The notes beneath the pieces were generated by a model. The model did not search any database, was not told where the DNA came from, and was given only the letters and a program-made list of their open reading frames with translations. From NCBI RefSeq assembly GCF_045063725.1, contig NZ_CP173695.1: a stretch of 64,000 bases of DNA; one strand, given 5' to 3'. The position numbers and the translations under genes are program-made. The stretch is from Sellimonas catena (lineage in GTDB: Bacteria; Bacillota; Clostridia; Lachnospirales; Lachnospiraceae). Positions 28,101-35,512 of the stretch are shown one piece after another (positions within the stretch are counted from its first letter, which is position 1; each line of letters opens with the position of its first letter).

Positions 28101-28177
28101 TCGTGATGTTGCTTGCGTCTGCTGGTGGACTGGCTGGAACATATCTTTACAAACGCCGTCAAACGAAGAAATCATAA
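25133..28177 (+). CDS. VaFE-repeat surface-anchored adhesin/pilin-like protein
   Basis: A 1014-residue cell-wall protein. ATG 25133 follows AAAGGAG; an upstream in-frame extension lacks a ribosome site. It has a signal peptide (LCTGFLALATVVTALPTTPVHA), an N-terminal thioester-like domain with YCIDIN and EQCVVWQ, several Cna-B/SpaA-type beta domains (KVDKTVYSL, EETKAPNGYLLDGA, ESEAPNGYLTDGAKP), then two VaFE/ester-bond repeats at about 697-825 and 828-952 (HTTATxKDG, VTFEELYD, DDGQT or DKGQT), a Pro-rich stalk, the sorting signal SPKTGD (about 976) instead of LPxTG, a membrane helix and a basic tail. Intramolecular ester or isopeptide bonds are expected from the family. First gene of the ICE; it may promote mating contact or host attachment. 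Confidence 0.88.
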   Translation: MKKMLKRLCTGFLALATVVTALPTTPVHAESKQYWTESAERVGIIEKVMNDGSIGSTFNEGYMKVEGETAYCIDINTDFKNGYKTRADASSCMSADQISDVALSLEYVKQYGEAHKELNYKQVYLLEQCVVWQRLSVHLVWQCDNVRASYDEIPKATQDEVFAGAKAFVKENKGRYECGGYIYSGEGQELGQFWAKLNVGNAKLQKTSSNTSITDGNGNYSIAGATYGVFADKNCTKQLATLTTDENGNTDVVEVKAGTVYIKELSAPAGYKVDKTVYSLKVEAGKTATLKVSDTPKVTDTLIELFKIDMETQKDNPQGNASLAGAEFTWKYYAGFYNKDNLPAEATRTWVTKTIAETDSDGTTHYITKLADAYKVSGDSFYMQDGKAVLPLGTLTVEETKAPNGYLLDGAYMQAGDKSEQIKGLYVTQITEDGDLAVLSGSNQFSVSDKVIRGGVKIQKRDLETGDTKPQGSATLKDTAFDIISLNDNSVLVEGKLYKKNEVVKTIRTDIEGVASTASDLLPYGNFRIVESEAPNGYLTDGAKPIDFTITENGKIVDLTEKAHSIYNQIKRGDIEGVKIGAGTHKRLADVPFRITSKTTGESHVVVTDDNGQFSTSAEWASHKHNTNAGKNSEDGVWFGTSEPDDSKGALPYDTYIIEEMRCESNKGFELIPPFEIVVSRNNLVIDLGTLTDEYEKEISIHTTATSKDGEKTILAGKEVTIVDTIKLNGLTKGTKYQLKGWQMLKEENAELIIDGKRVENDYTFVADEEEMKVEISYTFNASALGGKNLVTFEELYDFSNPDEPVKVAEHKDIEDDGQTVLITERIIKIHTTATDKDGNKELEAGKKVTIIDTVTLEGLEVGTQYKLVGWQMLKEENAELLINGKRVESDYMFTADSETMKVEVSFTFDATSLDGKQLVTFEELYDLSNPDEPKKVTEHKEIEDKGQTITFKEKPEEPEKPETPPTPEKPSRPSDSPKTGDSTNVMAFIVMLLASAGGLAGTYLYKRRQTKKS

Positions 28178-28189
28178 GGCGGTAACGGT

Positions 28190-28348
28190 ATGATGAAAGA
28201 AAAATCACGCTCTCCGCCGAAGCGGTCAAACGGCAGACTTTTGCTTATTCTGGCTTGTCTGCCCACAACCTGCAAGAACACGGATAGTCAAGGGTGCGAA
28301 GCATACATTTTACCCTTTACTATCTGGGGGATTGCTGGTACTTTCTAA
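28190..28348 (+). CDS. Small conserved ICE protein of unknown function
   Basis: A 52-residue ORF starting MMKEKSRSPPKRSNGRLLLI and ending IWGIAGTF, with Cys residues at LACLPTTC and GCEAY. It sits between the adhesin and the DUF961 genes. The ribosome site is weak. I recall similar short ORFs at this position in Tn916-like elements but cannot assign a function. Confidence 0.5.
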   Translation: MMKEKSRSPPKRSNGRLLLILACLPTTCKNTDSQGCEAYILPFTIWGIAGTF

Positions 28349-28420
28349 ACTGCCAGAATAAGAAATCAAAATCAATTAACTTATCAATTATCAAAATAGA
28401 AAGAAACGAGGTAAAACACT

Positions 28421-28747
28421 ATGGAAATGAAATATGTCGTGCCAGATATGGCACAGTCTTTTGGAACTCTTGAATTTGCAGGCGAAAGCGACCATGTTTT
28501 TGACAGAGATAAAGATAACCGCAGATTTTTCGCAAGAAGAAGCTACAACCTTTATTCAGATGTACAGAGAGGGGAAAATGTTGTGGTAGAAATTCCCGTG
28601 CAGGCTGGCGAAAAGCATTTCAAGTATGAGCAGAAAGTAAAACTTGTCAATCCGAAGTTATACGGCAGAGGTTACGCAATCGGGGATATGGGACATACCG
28701 ATTATGTGTTGCTTGCTGATGATATTGTAGCAGTTGAAGAAAAGTAA
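28421..28747 (+). CDS. DUF961 (YdcP) family ICE protein, Tn916 orf23/orf22-like
   Basis: A 108-residue protein of the family found at the head of Tn916 and ICEBs1 conjugation operons. Visible pattern: DRDKDNRRFFARRSYNLYSDVQRGENVVVEIP and FKYEQKVKLVNPKLYGRG split across strands. Its role is not established; it may assist DNA processing or coating. A similar gene follows 16 bp downstream. Confidence 0.85.
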   Translation: MEMKYVVPDMAQSFGTLEFAGESDHVFDRDKDNRRFFARRSYNLYSDVQRGENVVVEIPVQAGEKHFKYEQKVKLVNPKLYGRGYAIGDMGHTDYVLLADDIVAVEEK

Positions 28748-28762
28748 AGGAGTGAAGAATTT

Positions 28763-29146
28763 ATGAGATTATCAAACGGATTTGTCATTGACAAAGAGAA
28801 AACATTTGGAGAATTAAAATTTACAGCGGTGCGTGATGTGTTCTTGCAGAATGAGGACGGGACACCGAGTACCCAGCTTAAAAAGCGTATCTATGATTTG
28901 AAGTGCAGTCTGCATGGCGGAATTATCCCCGTGTCTGTACCGCCAGAAGTACCGTTAAGGGAATTTCCGTACAATGCAGTTGTGGAGCTTGTCAATCCCG
29001 TAGCCGATACGGTATCAAGAAAGACGTTTGGTGGTGCAGATGTGGACTGGTATGTAAAAGCAGAGGATATTGTGTTGAAGAACAAAGGCAACCAGAACGC
29101 AGGCAATTCACAGAATAATAACACGCAGGGACAACCGAAAAAATAA
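28763..29146 (+). CDS. Second DUF961 (YdcP) family ICE protein
   Basis: A 127-residue paralogue of the preceding gene (LKKRIYDLKCSLHGGIIPVSVPPEVPLREFPYNAVVELVNPVAD across the conserved core), with a disordered Asn/Gln-rich C-terminus (NQNAGNSQNNNTQGQ). Start follows AAAGGAGTG. The tandem pair corresponds to orf23 and orf22 of Tn916. Confidence 0.85.
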   Translation: MRLSNGFVIDKEKTFGELKFTAVRDVFLQNEDGTPSTQLKKRIYDLKCSLHGGIIPVSVPPEVPLREFPYNAVVELVNPVADTVSRKTFGGADVDWYVKAEDIVLKNKGNQNAGNSQNNNTQGQPKK

Positions 29147-29221
29147 AATTAGAGATTAGATTTTTATTGTGAGGTAATTCGTTGAATGATATAATTAGGA
29201 TAAATTGTGAGGTGCTTATCT

Positions 29222-29638
29222 ATGAAAGTATTAGTTAGTTCATGTATCATGGGAAAAAACTGCAAATATAACGGTGGGAATAATCTCAATCCGAAAGTTG
29301 TAGAGTTTCTAAAAGACAAAGAAGTTATCGAGATTTGTCCAGAATTATTAGCGAATATGCCTACACCACGTCCTAGTGCGGAAATAGTAAATGGTATTGT
29401 CATGGATATAAATGGAAATATTGTTGATGAGGAATATCGTCATGCGGTACAGTTGGCTTTAAATGAAATAAGAAGTATGGAAATAGATTTAGTTATTCTG
29501 CAATCAAGAAGCCCAACTTGTGCAGTCAAGAATATTTATGATGGTAGTTTTACGGGGAAATTGATAAAAGGTCAAGGTCTATTTGCACAAGCGTTAATTG
29601 AGGCTGGATATAAAGTGTTGGACTCAGAAGATTTTTAA
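29222..29638 (+). CDS. DUF523 domain protein, ICE cargo
   Basis: A 138-residue protein with the DUF523 signature: VSSCIMGKNCKYNGGNN, EICPELLANMPTPRPSAE, LQSRSPTCAVKNIYDG. Conserved Cys residues suggest metal or sulfur chemistry but the function is unknown. It is AT-rich, has its own promoter-like TATAAT upstream (near 29190), and ends at a hairpin copied elsewhere in the ICE. It is not part of the Tn916 core and is probably an insertion between orf22 and orf21. Confidence 0.85.
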   Translation: MKVLVSSCIMGKNCKYNGGNNLNPKVVEFLKDKEVIEICPELLANMPTPRPSAEIVNGIVMDINGNIVDEEYRHAVQLALNEIRSMEIDLVILQSRSPTCAVKNIYDGSFTGKLIKGQGLFAQALIEAGYKVLDSEDF

Positions 29639-29652
29639 TGAATGGTAATGAA

Positions 29653-29686
29653 AAAGCAGTTAGTCTTAGGATTGACTGCTTTTTTC
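29653..29686 (+). terminator. Hairpin copy 1 of a 34-bp repeated terminator
   Basis: AAAGCAGT / ACTGCTTT stem around TAGTCTTAGGATTG, followed by a T-run. The same 34 bp recur at 33703-33736. It lies after the DUF523 cargo gene and before the tcpA-like gene. Confidence 0.8.
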
Positions 29687-29711
29687 GTACCCAGAAAGGA
29701 GTGATTGATTT

Positions 29712-31106
29712 ATGCAAAAGATTTGGAACAAAGGACACCGTATCAGAGCCAGCGACAAGCACCTTGTCTACCACTTTTCCATAGGGACACTTCTGTTTGT
29801 ATTCATGGCGGTTCTCCTACTACTGAATATCAAACAGTTTATGTGTACCGATTGGGAGCATTTCAGCTTGTTAGAGAACGGCTTGACGCTTTCCCCTTAC
29901 AACTTCATAACCATACTGATAGCGACTGGTGTTTGTGCATTGGTCGCTTTTCTGTATTACCGCTTCTGTTACGACAGTTTCAAGAAGCTCCTGCACCGTC
30001 AAAAGCTGGCAAGAATGGTACTGGAAAATAAGTGGTATGAAGCCGATACCGTACAAGACAGCGGTTTTTTTACTGACCTGCAAAGCAGATCAAGGGAAAA
30101 AATCGTCTGGTTTCCGAAGATTTATTATCAAATGGAAAAGGGACTGCTTCATATCCGCTGTGAAATTACGCTGGGGAAATATCAAGACCAGCTTTTACGG
30201 TTAGAGGATAAATTGGAAAGTGGCTTATATTGCGAGCTGACCGACAAGACCCTGCATGACGGCTATATCGAATATACCCTGCTTTATGATATGATAGCGA
30301 ACCGCATTACCATTGATGAAGTACGGGCAGAGAACGGCTGTCTTAGGCTTATGAAAAATCTTGTCTGGGAATATGACGCACTCCCTCACGCCTTGATTGC
30401 TGGCGGGACTGGTGGTGGTAAAACCTATTTTCTGCTGACGCTCATTGAAGCCCTACTGCATACAAACGCTGTCCTTTATATCTTAGACCCCAAAAATGCG
30501 GACTTAGCAGACTTAGGGACAGTTATGGAAAATGTGTACCACACCAAAGAAGAAATGATTGATTGCGTCAATAATTTCTATGAGGGCATGGTACAGCGAA
30601 GTGAGGAAATGAAACGACACCCGAACTATAAGACAGGTGAAAACTACGCCCATCTGGGACTGCCACCCTGCTTTCTTATCTTTGATGAATATGTGGCGTT
30701 CTTTGAAATGCTGGGGACAAAAGAAAGCGTGAGCCTACTTAGCCAGTTAAAGAAAATCGTTATGTTGGGACGGCAAGCAGGTTACTTCCTTATCGTTGCC
30801 TGCCAGCGTCCAGACGCAAAGTATTTTTCGGACGGTATCAGGGATAACTTCAATTTCCGTGTGGGACTTGGACGTATCAGCGAATTAGGTTACGGTATGC
30901 TGTTTGGTTCAGATGTGAAAAAGCAGTTTTTCCAGAAGCGTATCAAGGGGCGTGGCTATTGTGATGTGGGAACAAGCGTAATAAGCGAATTTTATACGCC
31001 TTTAGTCCCGAAAGGACATGATTTTTTGCAGACTATCGGCTCTCTTGCACAAGCAAGGCAGGACGGGACGGCGACGTGCGAAGCGAAAGGCGACGGCACG
31101 GACTAG
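29712..31106 (+). CDS. FtsK/SpoIIIE-type coupling ATPase (TcpA, Tn916 orf21)
   Basis: A 464-residue type IV coupling protein that delivers the relaxosome to the mating channel. Two N-terminal membrane helices (about 20-45 and 65-85) are followed by the motor domain with Walker A AGGTGGGKTYF (about 230-240), Walker B CFLIFDEYVAFF, and the RQAGYFLIVACQRPDA motif. Start ATG 29712 follows AAAGGAGTG. It is followed directly by oriT and the relaxase gene. Confidence 0.92.
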   Translation: MQKIWNKGHRIRASDKHLVYHFSIGTLLFVFMAVLLLLNIKQFMCTDWEHFSLLENGLTLSPYNFITILIATGVCALVAFLYYRFCYDSFKKLLHRQKLARMVLENKWYEADTVQDSGFFTDLQSRSREKIVWFPKIYYQMEKGLLHIRCEITLGKYQDQLLRLEDKLESGLYCELTDKTLHDGYIEYTLLYDMIANRITIDEVRAENGCLRLMKNLVWEYDALPHALIAGGTGGGKTYFLLTLIEALLHTNAVLYILDPKNADLADLGTVMENVYHTKEEMIDCVNNFYEGMVQRSEEMKRHPNYKTGENYAHLGLPPCFLIFDEYVAFFEMLGTKESVSLLSQLKKIVMLGRQAGYFLIVACQRPDAKYFSDGIRDNFNFRVGLGRISELGYGMLFGSDVKKQFFQKRIKGRGYCDVGTSVISEFYTPLVPKGHDFLQTIGSLAQARQDGTATCEAKGDGTD

Positions 31107-31114
31107 CCGTTGCT

Positions 31115-31289
31115 GGTGTGGCGTCAGCCACGCCAGCAGGTAAAACCCCTCGGTATCTAACAGAGGGGTACGTTTGCAAATAGACAATAGACAAAAAACA
31201 TAGGAAACATAAGGCTTCTGGCATGGTTTCCTAGCAAAATTCAGTTGTGAAGTCGTCTAAAAAAACTTCACACTTGACAGATTGGGGGT
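31115..31289 (+). other. oriT region of the ICE
   Basis: The nick-region hairpin ACCCCTC (31145-31151) / GAGGGGT (31163-31169) with loop GGTATCTAACA matches the Tn916/ICEBs1 type oriT. A second inverted repeat (GCTGG-T-GTGGC / GCCACGCCAGC) lies at 31115-31140, and a third, GTGAAGT / ACTTCAC, near 31246-31271. Position between the coupling protein and the MobT relaxase is the same as in Tn916. Confidence 0.85.
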
Positions 31290-32486
31290 ATGGTTCTGAA
31301 TGAAGAACAATGGATAAAAGAATTACGGGAGAAGCGAGTTGCTTACGGTATCTCACAAGGCAGGCTGGCGGTGGCTTCTGGTATCACAAGAGAATATCTC
31401 AATAAGATAGAAAGCGGAAAAATGAAGCCGTCAAAGGAGCTTCTGGAAACTCTGCATAAGGAACTGGCAAGGTTCAATCCAGAAGCACCGCTTACCATGC
31501 TGTTTGATTATGTGAAAATTCGTTTTCCCACGCTGGATATACAGCACATTATCAAAGATATATTAAAACTGAATATCAATTATATGCTCCATGAAGATTA
31601 CGGACATTACAGTTATACGGAGCATTATTCTTTAGGGGACATCTTTATTTATACGTCGGCTGACGAAGAAAAAGGTGTCCTTTTAGAGTTAAAGGGGCGT
31701 GGTTGCAGGCAGTTTGAAAGTTACCTGTTAGCACAGCAAAGAAGCTGGTATGACTTTCTCATGGACGCACTCGTAGACGGTGGCGTGATGAAGCGTATCG
31801 ACCTTGCTATCAACGACCATACGGGCATTTTGGATATTCCAGAGCTTGCGGAAAAATGCAGGAAACGGGAATATATCGGAAAGTCCAGAAGTTACAAGTT
31901 TTACCAGTCGGGCGAGCTTATCAAGCACAGAGAGGACGACAGAGAATATATGGGGCGTACTCTTTATCTTGGTTCGCTGAAATCAGATGTGTATTTCTGT
32001 ATTTACGAAAAGGACTATGAGCAGTATGTCAAGTTGGGGACACCGCTTGAAGAAGCCGACATTATTAACCGTTTTGAGATACGGCTTCGGAATGAACGAG
32101 CCTATTATGCAGTACGGGATTTGCTGACGTATTATGACGCAGAACAGACCGCCTTTTCTATCATCAATCAGTATGTGCGGTTTGTTGATGAAGAACCAGA
32201 CAAGCGAAAAAATGACTGGAAGCTCAATGACCGCTGGGCTTGGTTTATCGGCGATAACAGACAGAGCTTGAAGCTGACGACAAAGCCAGAGCCTTACACC
32301 TTAGACCGCACATTGCGTTGGGTACAACGGCAGGTAGCACCAACCTTGAAAATGCTGAAAAAGATTGATAAGGGAAACGGTACAGACTACATGGAAATGA
32401 TTGAACAGCAGGCGAAGCTCACAGAAAAGCATGAAATGATAATCAGACAGCAGACGACCCCTGCAAAAGATTTAGTAGAAAGTTAG
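31290..32486 (+). CDS. MobT-family relaxase (Tn916 orf20, Rep_trans type)
   Basis: A 398-residue relaxase that nicks oriT and starts rolling-circle transfer and replication. The N-terminal helix-turn-helix (YGISQGRLAVASGITREYLNKIESG) is followed by the Rep_trans catalytic domain (RGCRQFE, MKRIDLAINDHTG, TLYLGSLKSDVYFCIYEKD, NRFEIRLRNERA). ATG 31290 lies in the oriT region, with weak GGGGG upstream. Family members use an unusual active site rather than the HUH motif. Confidence 0.92.
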   Translation: MVLNEEQWIKELREKRVAYGISQGRLAVASGITREYLNKIESGKMKPSKELLETLHKELARFNPEAPLTMLFDYVKIRFPTLDIQHIIKDILKLNINYMLHEDYGHYSYTEHYSLGDIFIYTSADEEKGVLLELKGRGCRQFESYLLAQQRSWYDFLMDALVDGGVMKRIDLAINDHTGILDIPELAEKCRKREYIGKSRSYKFYQSGELIKHREDDREYMGRTLYLGSLKSDVYFCIYEKDYEQYVKLGTPLEEADIINRFEIRLRNERAYYAVRDLLTYYDAEQTAFSIINQYVRFVDEEPDKRKNDWKLNDRWAWFIGDNRQSLKLTTKPEPYTLDRTLRWVQRQVAPTLKMLKKIDKGNGTDYMEMIEQQAKLTEKHEMIIRQQTTPAKDLVES

Positions 32487-32498
32487 GAGTGATAAAAA

Positions 32499-32633
32499 AT
32501 GTGGGTATTATTAAAAGACTTCCTGCTGGTATCTATGGGAATGGGTATCGGCGTGGTCTTGATGTGTATTTTGAATGTCGGCAAAGAAGCTGACTGTAAA
32601 ATGAAACAATTAGAAGAAAGTGAGGACAATTAA
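32499..32633 (+). CDS. DUF3789-like small membrane protein
   Basis: A 44-residue peptide with one N-terminal helix (LLVSMGMGIGVVLMCILNV) and a charged tail (KQLEESEDN). ATG 32499 follows TAGGAGTG; the stop touches the next start (TAAATG). Small proteins of this type occur at this place in Tn916-like ICEs. Confidence 0.65.
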   Translation: MWVLLKDFLLVSMGMGIGVVLMCILNVGKEADCKMKQLEESEDN

Positions 32634-32855
32634 ATGAATTTCGGACAAAATCTTTACACTTGGTTTTTAAGCAACGCACAGAGCTTAGTGCTTATGGCGA
32701 TTGTGGTTATCGGTATCTACTTAGGGTTCAAGCGTGAGTTTTCCAAACTTATCGGCTTCTTAGTAGTTGCCTTGATTGCTGTCGGCTTGGTATTCAATGC
32801 TGGCGGTGTGAAAGATGTACTGTTAGAGCTGTTCAATAAGATTATCGGTGCATAA
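32634..32855 (+). CDS. TcpD-family small membrane protein (Tn916 orf19 position)
   Basis: A 73-residue protein with two hydrophobic helices (SLVLMAIVVIGIYLGF; IGFLVVALIAVGLVF) and an amphipathic end. By position and size it matches the TcpD conjugation component of Gram-positive type IV systems. The preceding stop and its ATG abut. Confidence 0.75.
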   Translation: MNFGQNLYTWFLSNAQSLVLMAIVVIGIYLGFKREFSKLIGFLVVALIAVGLVFNAGGVKDVLLELFNKIIGA

Positions 32856-32935
32856 AATTTTATTGTAGTGCTGATATGAGAATGGTATAATGTGGATATG
32901 AAAAATAACAAATCATGAAACTATGAGGGTGTATT

Positions 32936-33661
32936 ATGAGAGAGAAAAGTTGTATGACAAGAAATTTAATATTTTTATTCATAGGATTATTATTGATATA
33001 TATGTTGCAAAAAAATGGGAACTTTTTCCCAGTTTTCTTCTTAATTTCTTCGTTATTTCTGATATATAGGAATAGAAAAGAAAAGAGGAAAGTTGATAAA
33101 ATTGATGTTCTTATAGGTATATTGTTAGCAATATTATCTTTAAATCCGATTTATGCAATATGTATAGGTTTAGGATATGTCGGGGCAAAACAAGTATTTG
33201 ATAATTCCTCTTATAAAATCAATTTATTCCCTAAAGATAAAAAGGAAGTAATATTTTATGGAATTATCCCTGCTACTTTCCTAATATTACTAAATACAAT
33301 ATGGTTTTTGCAGACTGTTTCTATCAATGTAGGGTTTAGGCTTGAAGCAATTACAGGAAGCCTTATTGCCAGTATTCCAGAAGAATTATTGTATAGATAT
33401 TTGGTGTTTGCACTATGTGTTATTCTTTGTAATAATCAAATTAGAACAAAAAGTCAAAAGTTTCTTTGTTATTTAATTTTAATTGTACCTCATGTTTTAA
33501 TGCACTTTCCAGCAGGAGTGGATATATCCTTTATTGATGTAGTTCTAATGAGTATTTTTGGAATAATACTTACTCGTATTCAAATGAAATCTTCATTATT
33601 ATTAGCAATTATTGTCCACTTTTTAATAGATTTTTTTAGAATAATTATTTTTGGCGTATGA
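32936..33661 (+). CDS. CPBP-family intramembrane glutamic protease, ICE cargo
   Basis: A 241-residue membrane protein of about seven helices. CPBP/ABI motifs are present: EELLYRYLVF (Glu-Glu-x3-Arg), IVPHVLMHF (His motif) and HFLIDFFR (His-x3-Asp). Such enzymes act in CAAX-like processing, bacteriocin immunity or phage defence; the target here is unknown. It is strongly AT-rich compared with the core genes around it, has TATAAT upstream (near 32886), and ends at the repeated terminator. It is an insert between orf19 and orf18. Confidence 0.88.
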   Translation: MREKSCMTRNLIFLFIGLLLIYMLQKNGNFFPVFFLISSLFLIYRNRKEKRKVDKIDVLIGILLAILSLNPIYAICIGLGYVGAKQVFDNSSYKINLFPKDKKEVIFYGIIPATFLILLNTIWFLQTVSINVGFRLEAITGSLIASIPEELLYRYLVFALCVILCNNQIRTKSQKFLCYLILIVPHVLMHFPAGVDISFIDVVLMSIFGIILTRIQMKSSLLLAIIVHFLIDFFRIIIFGV

Positions 33662-33702
33662 AATTTATACCACAATTTTAATAATTCCATATCCATACAC
33701 AC

Positions 33703-33736
33703 AAAGCAGTTAGTCTTAGGATTGACTGCTTTTTTC
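33703..33736 (+). terminator. Hairpin copy 2 of the 34-bp repeated terminator
   Basis: Identical over 34 bp to 29653-29686. It lies after the CPBP cargo gene and before the next core gene. Confidence 0.8.
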
Positions 33737-33765
33737 TTACCAAAATTTCAGAGTGGAGTGATGAA

Positions 33766-34062
33766 ATGAACGATATTTTTAAGGATATGCAGGCAAAAGT
33801 CGGCTGTGATTATATTTCTGACCTGCCCTCTTACAAGCGTAAGGTATGGCATGAAATGAAACGACTGAACCCTGCCGACTATGAAGAAAGACAGTTAGAA
33901 GATTTTTCAAAGTATGTGTTTGGTATGTCGTACCAGACCATAAAAGATGTGATGAAACAACAGAAAGGACGTGAGGAACAATGCAGGAAACAAGGGTGCT
34001 GGTGGAAACGAAAGGAACAACTGGCGAAGAAACAACATCATACTGGTTCGACCTGCCGATAG
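33766..34062 (+). CDS. Small ICE protein preceding ArdA, unknown function
   Basis: A 98-residue basic protein (FKDMQAKVGCDYISDLPSYK, YEERQLEDFSKYVFGMSYQTI) behind AGTGGAGTG. Its 3' part, rich in Lys, Gln and Trp, overlaps the ardA gene by 82 bp in another frame, so the true functional protein may be the first 70 residues. It is common next to ardA in Tn916-like elements. Function unknown. Confidence 0.6.
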   Translation: MNDIFKDMQAKVGCDYISDLPSYKRKVWHEMKRLNPADYEERQLEDFSKYVFGMSYQTIKDVMKQQKGREEQCRKQGCWWKRKEQLAKKQHHTGSTCR

Positions 34063-34484
34063 ATGTTGCAGAGTTTGAAGAAAAGTTAGGTATCGGTGCA
34101 GAAAGTGGGGATTACCGCATTATCGAAAAGGTGTTGCCTTATGCTGATGAAGTTCACGAACATACAAGCGTGTATCAGCTTAACGAATTAGATTTTATGT
34201 ACCGCCAGCTTTCAAGTGATATGCAGGAAGAATATGTATCACTACTTACGGTGTTTGAGAATTTAGAAGCACTTTATCTTTGCAGGAACGTGATTACGGT
34301 TTATCCCGACTGCAAAAGCATGATAGATGTTGCAAGGCAAAAGCTGATGAACGACCCGACGTTCAAGCATTTATCCGAGGACTGTCAAGAATACTATTTC
34401 GATTTTGAAGCCTATGCTTCTCACTTGCAGGAACACGGGAAATTTTTAGTAACGGAACACGGTATCTTTGAACTGCCAGAATAG
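33981..34484 (+). CDS. ardA: ArdA-family antirestriction protein, copy 1 (Tn916 orf18)
   Basis: A 167-residue acidic DNA mimic that inhibits type I restriction enzymes during entry into a new host. Visible: WFDLPIDVAEFEEKLGIG, EVHEHTSVYQLNELDFMYRQL, and an Asp/Glu-rich C-terminal half with YFDFEAYASHLQEHGKFLVTEHGIFELPE split across helices. Start ATG 33981 lies inside the upstream gene with AAAGGACGTGAGG before it. A second copy follows 17 bp downstream. Confidence 0.88.
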   Translation: MQETRVLVETKGTTGEETTSYWFDLPIDVAEFEEKLGIGAESGDYRIIEKVLPYADEVHEHTSVYQLNELDFMYRQLSSDMQEEYVSLLTVFENLEALYLCRNVITVYPDCKSMIDVARQKLMNDPTFKHLSEDCQEYYFDFEAYASHLQEHGKFLVTEHGIFELPE

Positions 34485-34501
34485 GAAATGAGGTGGTGCT
34501 T

Positions 34502-35005
34502 ATGATTGATGATATGGCGGTTTATATTGCTAATCTTGGCAAATACAATGAGGGCTATTTAGTCGGTGCTTGGTTCACGTTCCCCATTGACGAGGAAGAT
34601 GTGAAAGAAAAAATCGGCTTGAATGAACAGTATGAGGAATACGCTATCCATGATACCGACAACTTCCCCATTGCGATTGGCGAGTATGTTTCCATTGAAG
34701 AACTCAACGAGATGTATGAAATGATAGAGGAACTTCCCGACTATATCGTAGAATGTCTGGACGAATTTATCAGCCACTATGGGACGCTGGAAGAAGTCGT
34801 GGAACACAAGGACGATATTTATTATTATCCCGACTGTGAAACCATGACAGACGTTGCCTACTACTACATAGACGAATTGCAGGCACTTGGCGACATTCCA
34901 CACAGCTTACAGAACTATATTGACTATGAAGCCTACGGGCGAGATTTGGATATGGGCGGTTGCTTTATTGAAACAAGCCGAGGTATGTGCGAGATACCAT
35001 ATTAA
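34502..35005 (+). CDS. ardA: ArdA-family antirestriction protein, copy 2
   Basis: A 167-residue acidic paralogue of copy 1 (WFTFPIDEEDVKEKIGLN, EYVSIEELNEMYEMIEELP, DYEAYGRDLDMGGCFIETSRG). ATG 34502 is chosen over the earlier in-frame codon because GAGGTGG precedes it well. The two copies are diverged, so they may target different restriction systems or act as a heterodimer; this is inference. Confidence 0.85.
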   Translation: MIDDMAVYIANLGKYNEGYLVGAWFTFPIDEEDVKEKIGLNEQYEEYAIHDTDNFPIAIGEYVSIEELNEMYEMIEELPDYIVECLDEFISHYGTLEEVVEHKDDIYYYPDCETMTDVAYYYIDELQALGDIPHSLQNYIDYEAYGRDLDMGGCFIETSRGMCEIPY

Positions 35006-35113
35006 CGCTGGAAGATCAGCGACAAGCATAGTTGCTACTGACAGCGTATTTCTCTTTTAAGGGACAGTCTGAAAATGGCTGTCCTTTTCTATTTTGAAAG
35101 GAGCTGAAAGAAC

Positions 35114-35512
35114 TTGAAAAAGATTAAATCTTATACGGGTATCTGGAACGTGGAAAAAGTCTTGTATGCAATCAATGACTTTAACTTACCCTTTCCCGTT
35201 ACCTTTACACAGATTACATGGTTTGTGATTACAGAATTTATCATCATTCTGTTTGGGGATATTCCCCCACTTTCCATGATTGAGGGAGCATTTCTCAAAT
35301 ATTTTGGTATTCCCGTTGCTCTCACTTGGTTTATGTCGCAGAAAACCTTTGACGGAAAGAAACCGTACAGCTTTTTGAAATCACAGATAACCTATGCCCT
35401 GCGACCTAAAATCACTTATGCAGGAAAAGCCGTAAAACTGCATAAGCAGACCTTGAATGAAACAATCACGGCAGTAAGGAGTGTGAACTATGTTCCCGAT
35501 AAAATATATTGA
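35114..35512 (+). CDS. TcpE-family conjugation membrane protein (Tn916 orf17)
   Basis: A 132-residue membrane protein with two central helices (VTFTQITWFVITEFIIILF; FLKYFGIPVALTWFM). It starts at TTG 35114, placed 10 bases after AAAGGAG; the alternative ATG is further inside. It overlaps the VirB4 gene by 23 bp. It is a component of the membrane channel complex. Confidence 0.85.
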   Translation: MKKIKSYTGIWNVEKVLYAINDFNLPFPVTFTQITWFVITEFIIILFGDIPPLSMIEGAFLKYFGIPVALTWFMSQKTFDGKKPYSFLKSQITYALRPKITYAGKAVKLHKQTLNETITAVRSVNYVPDKIY

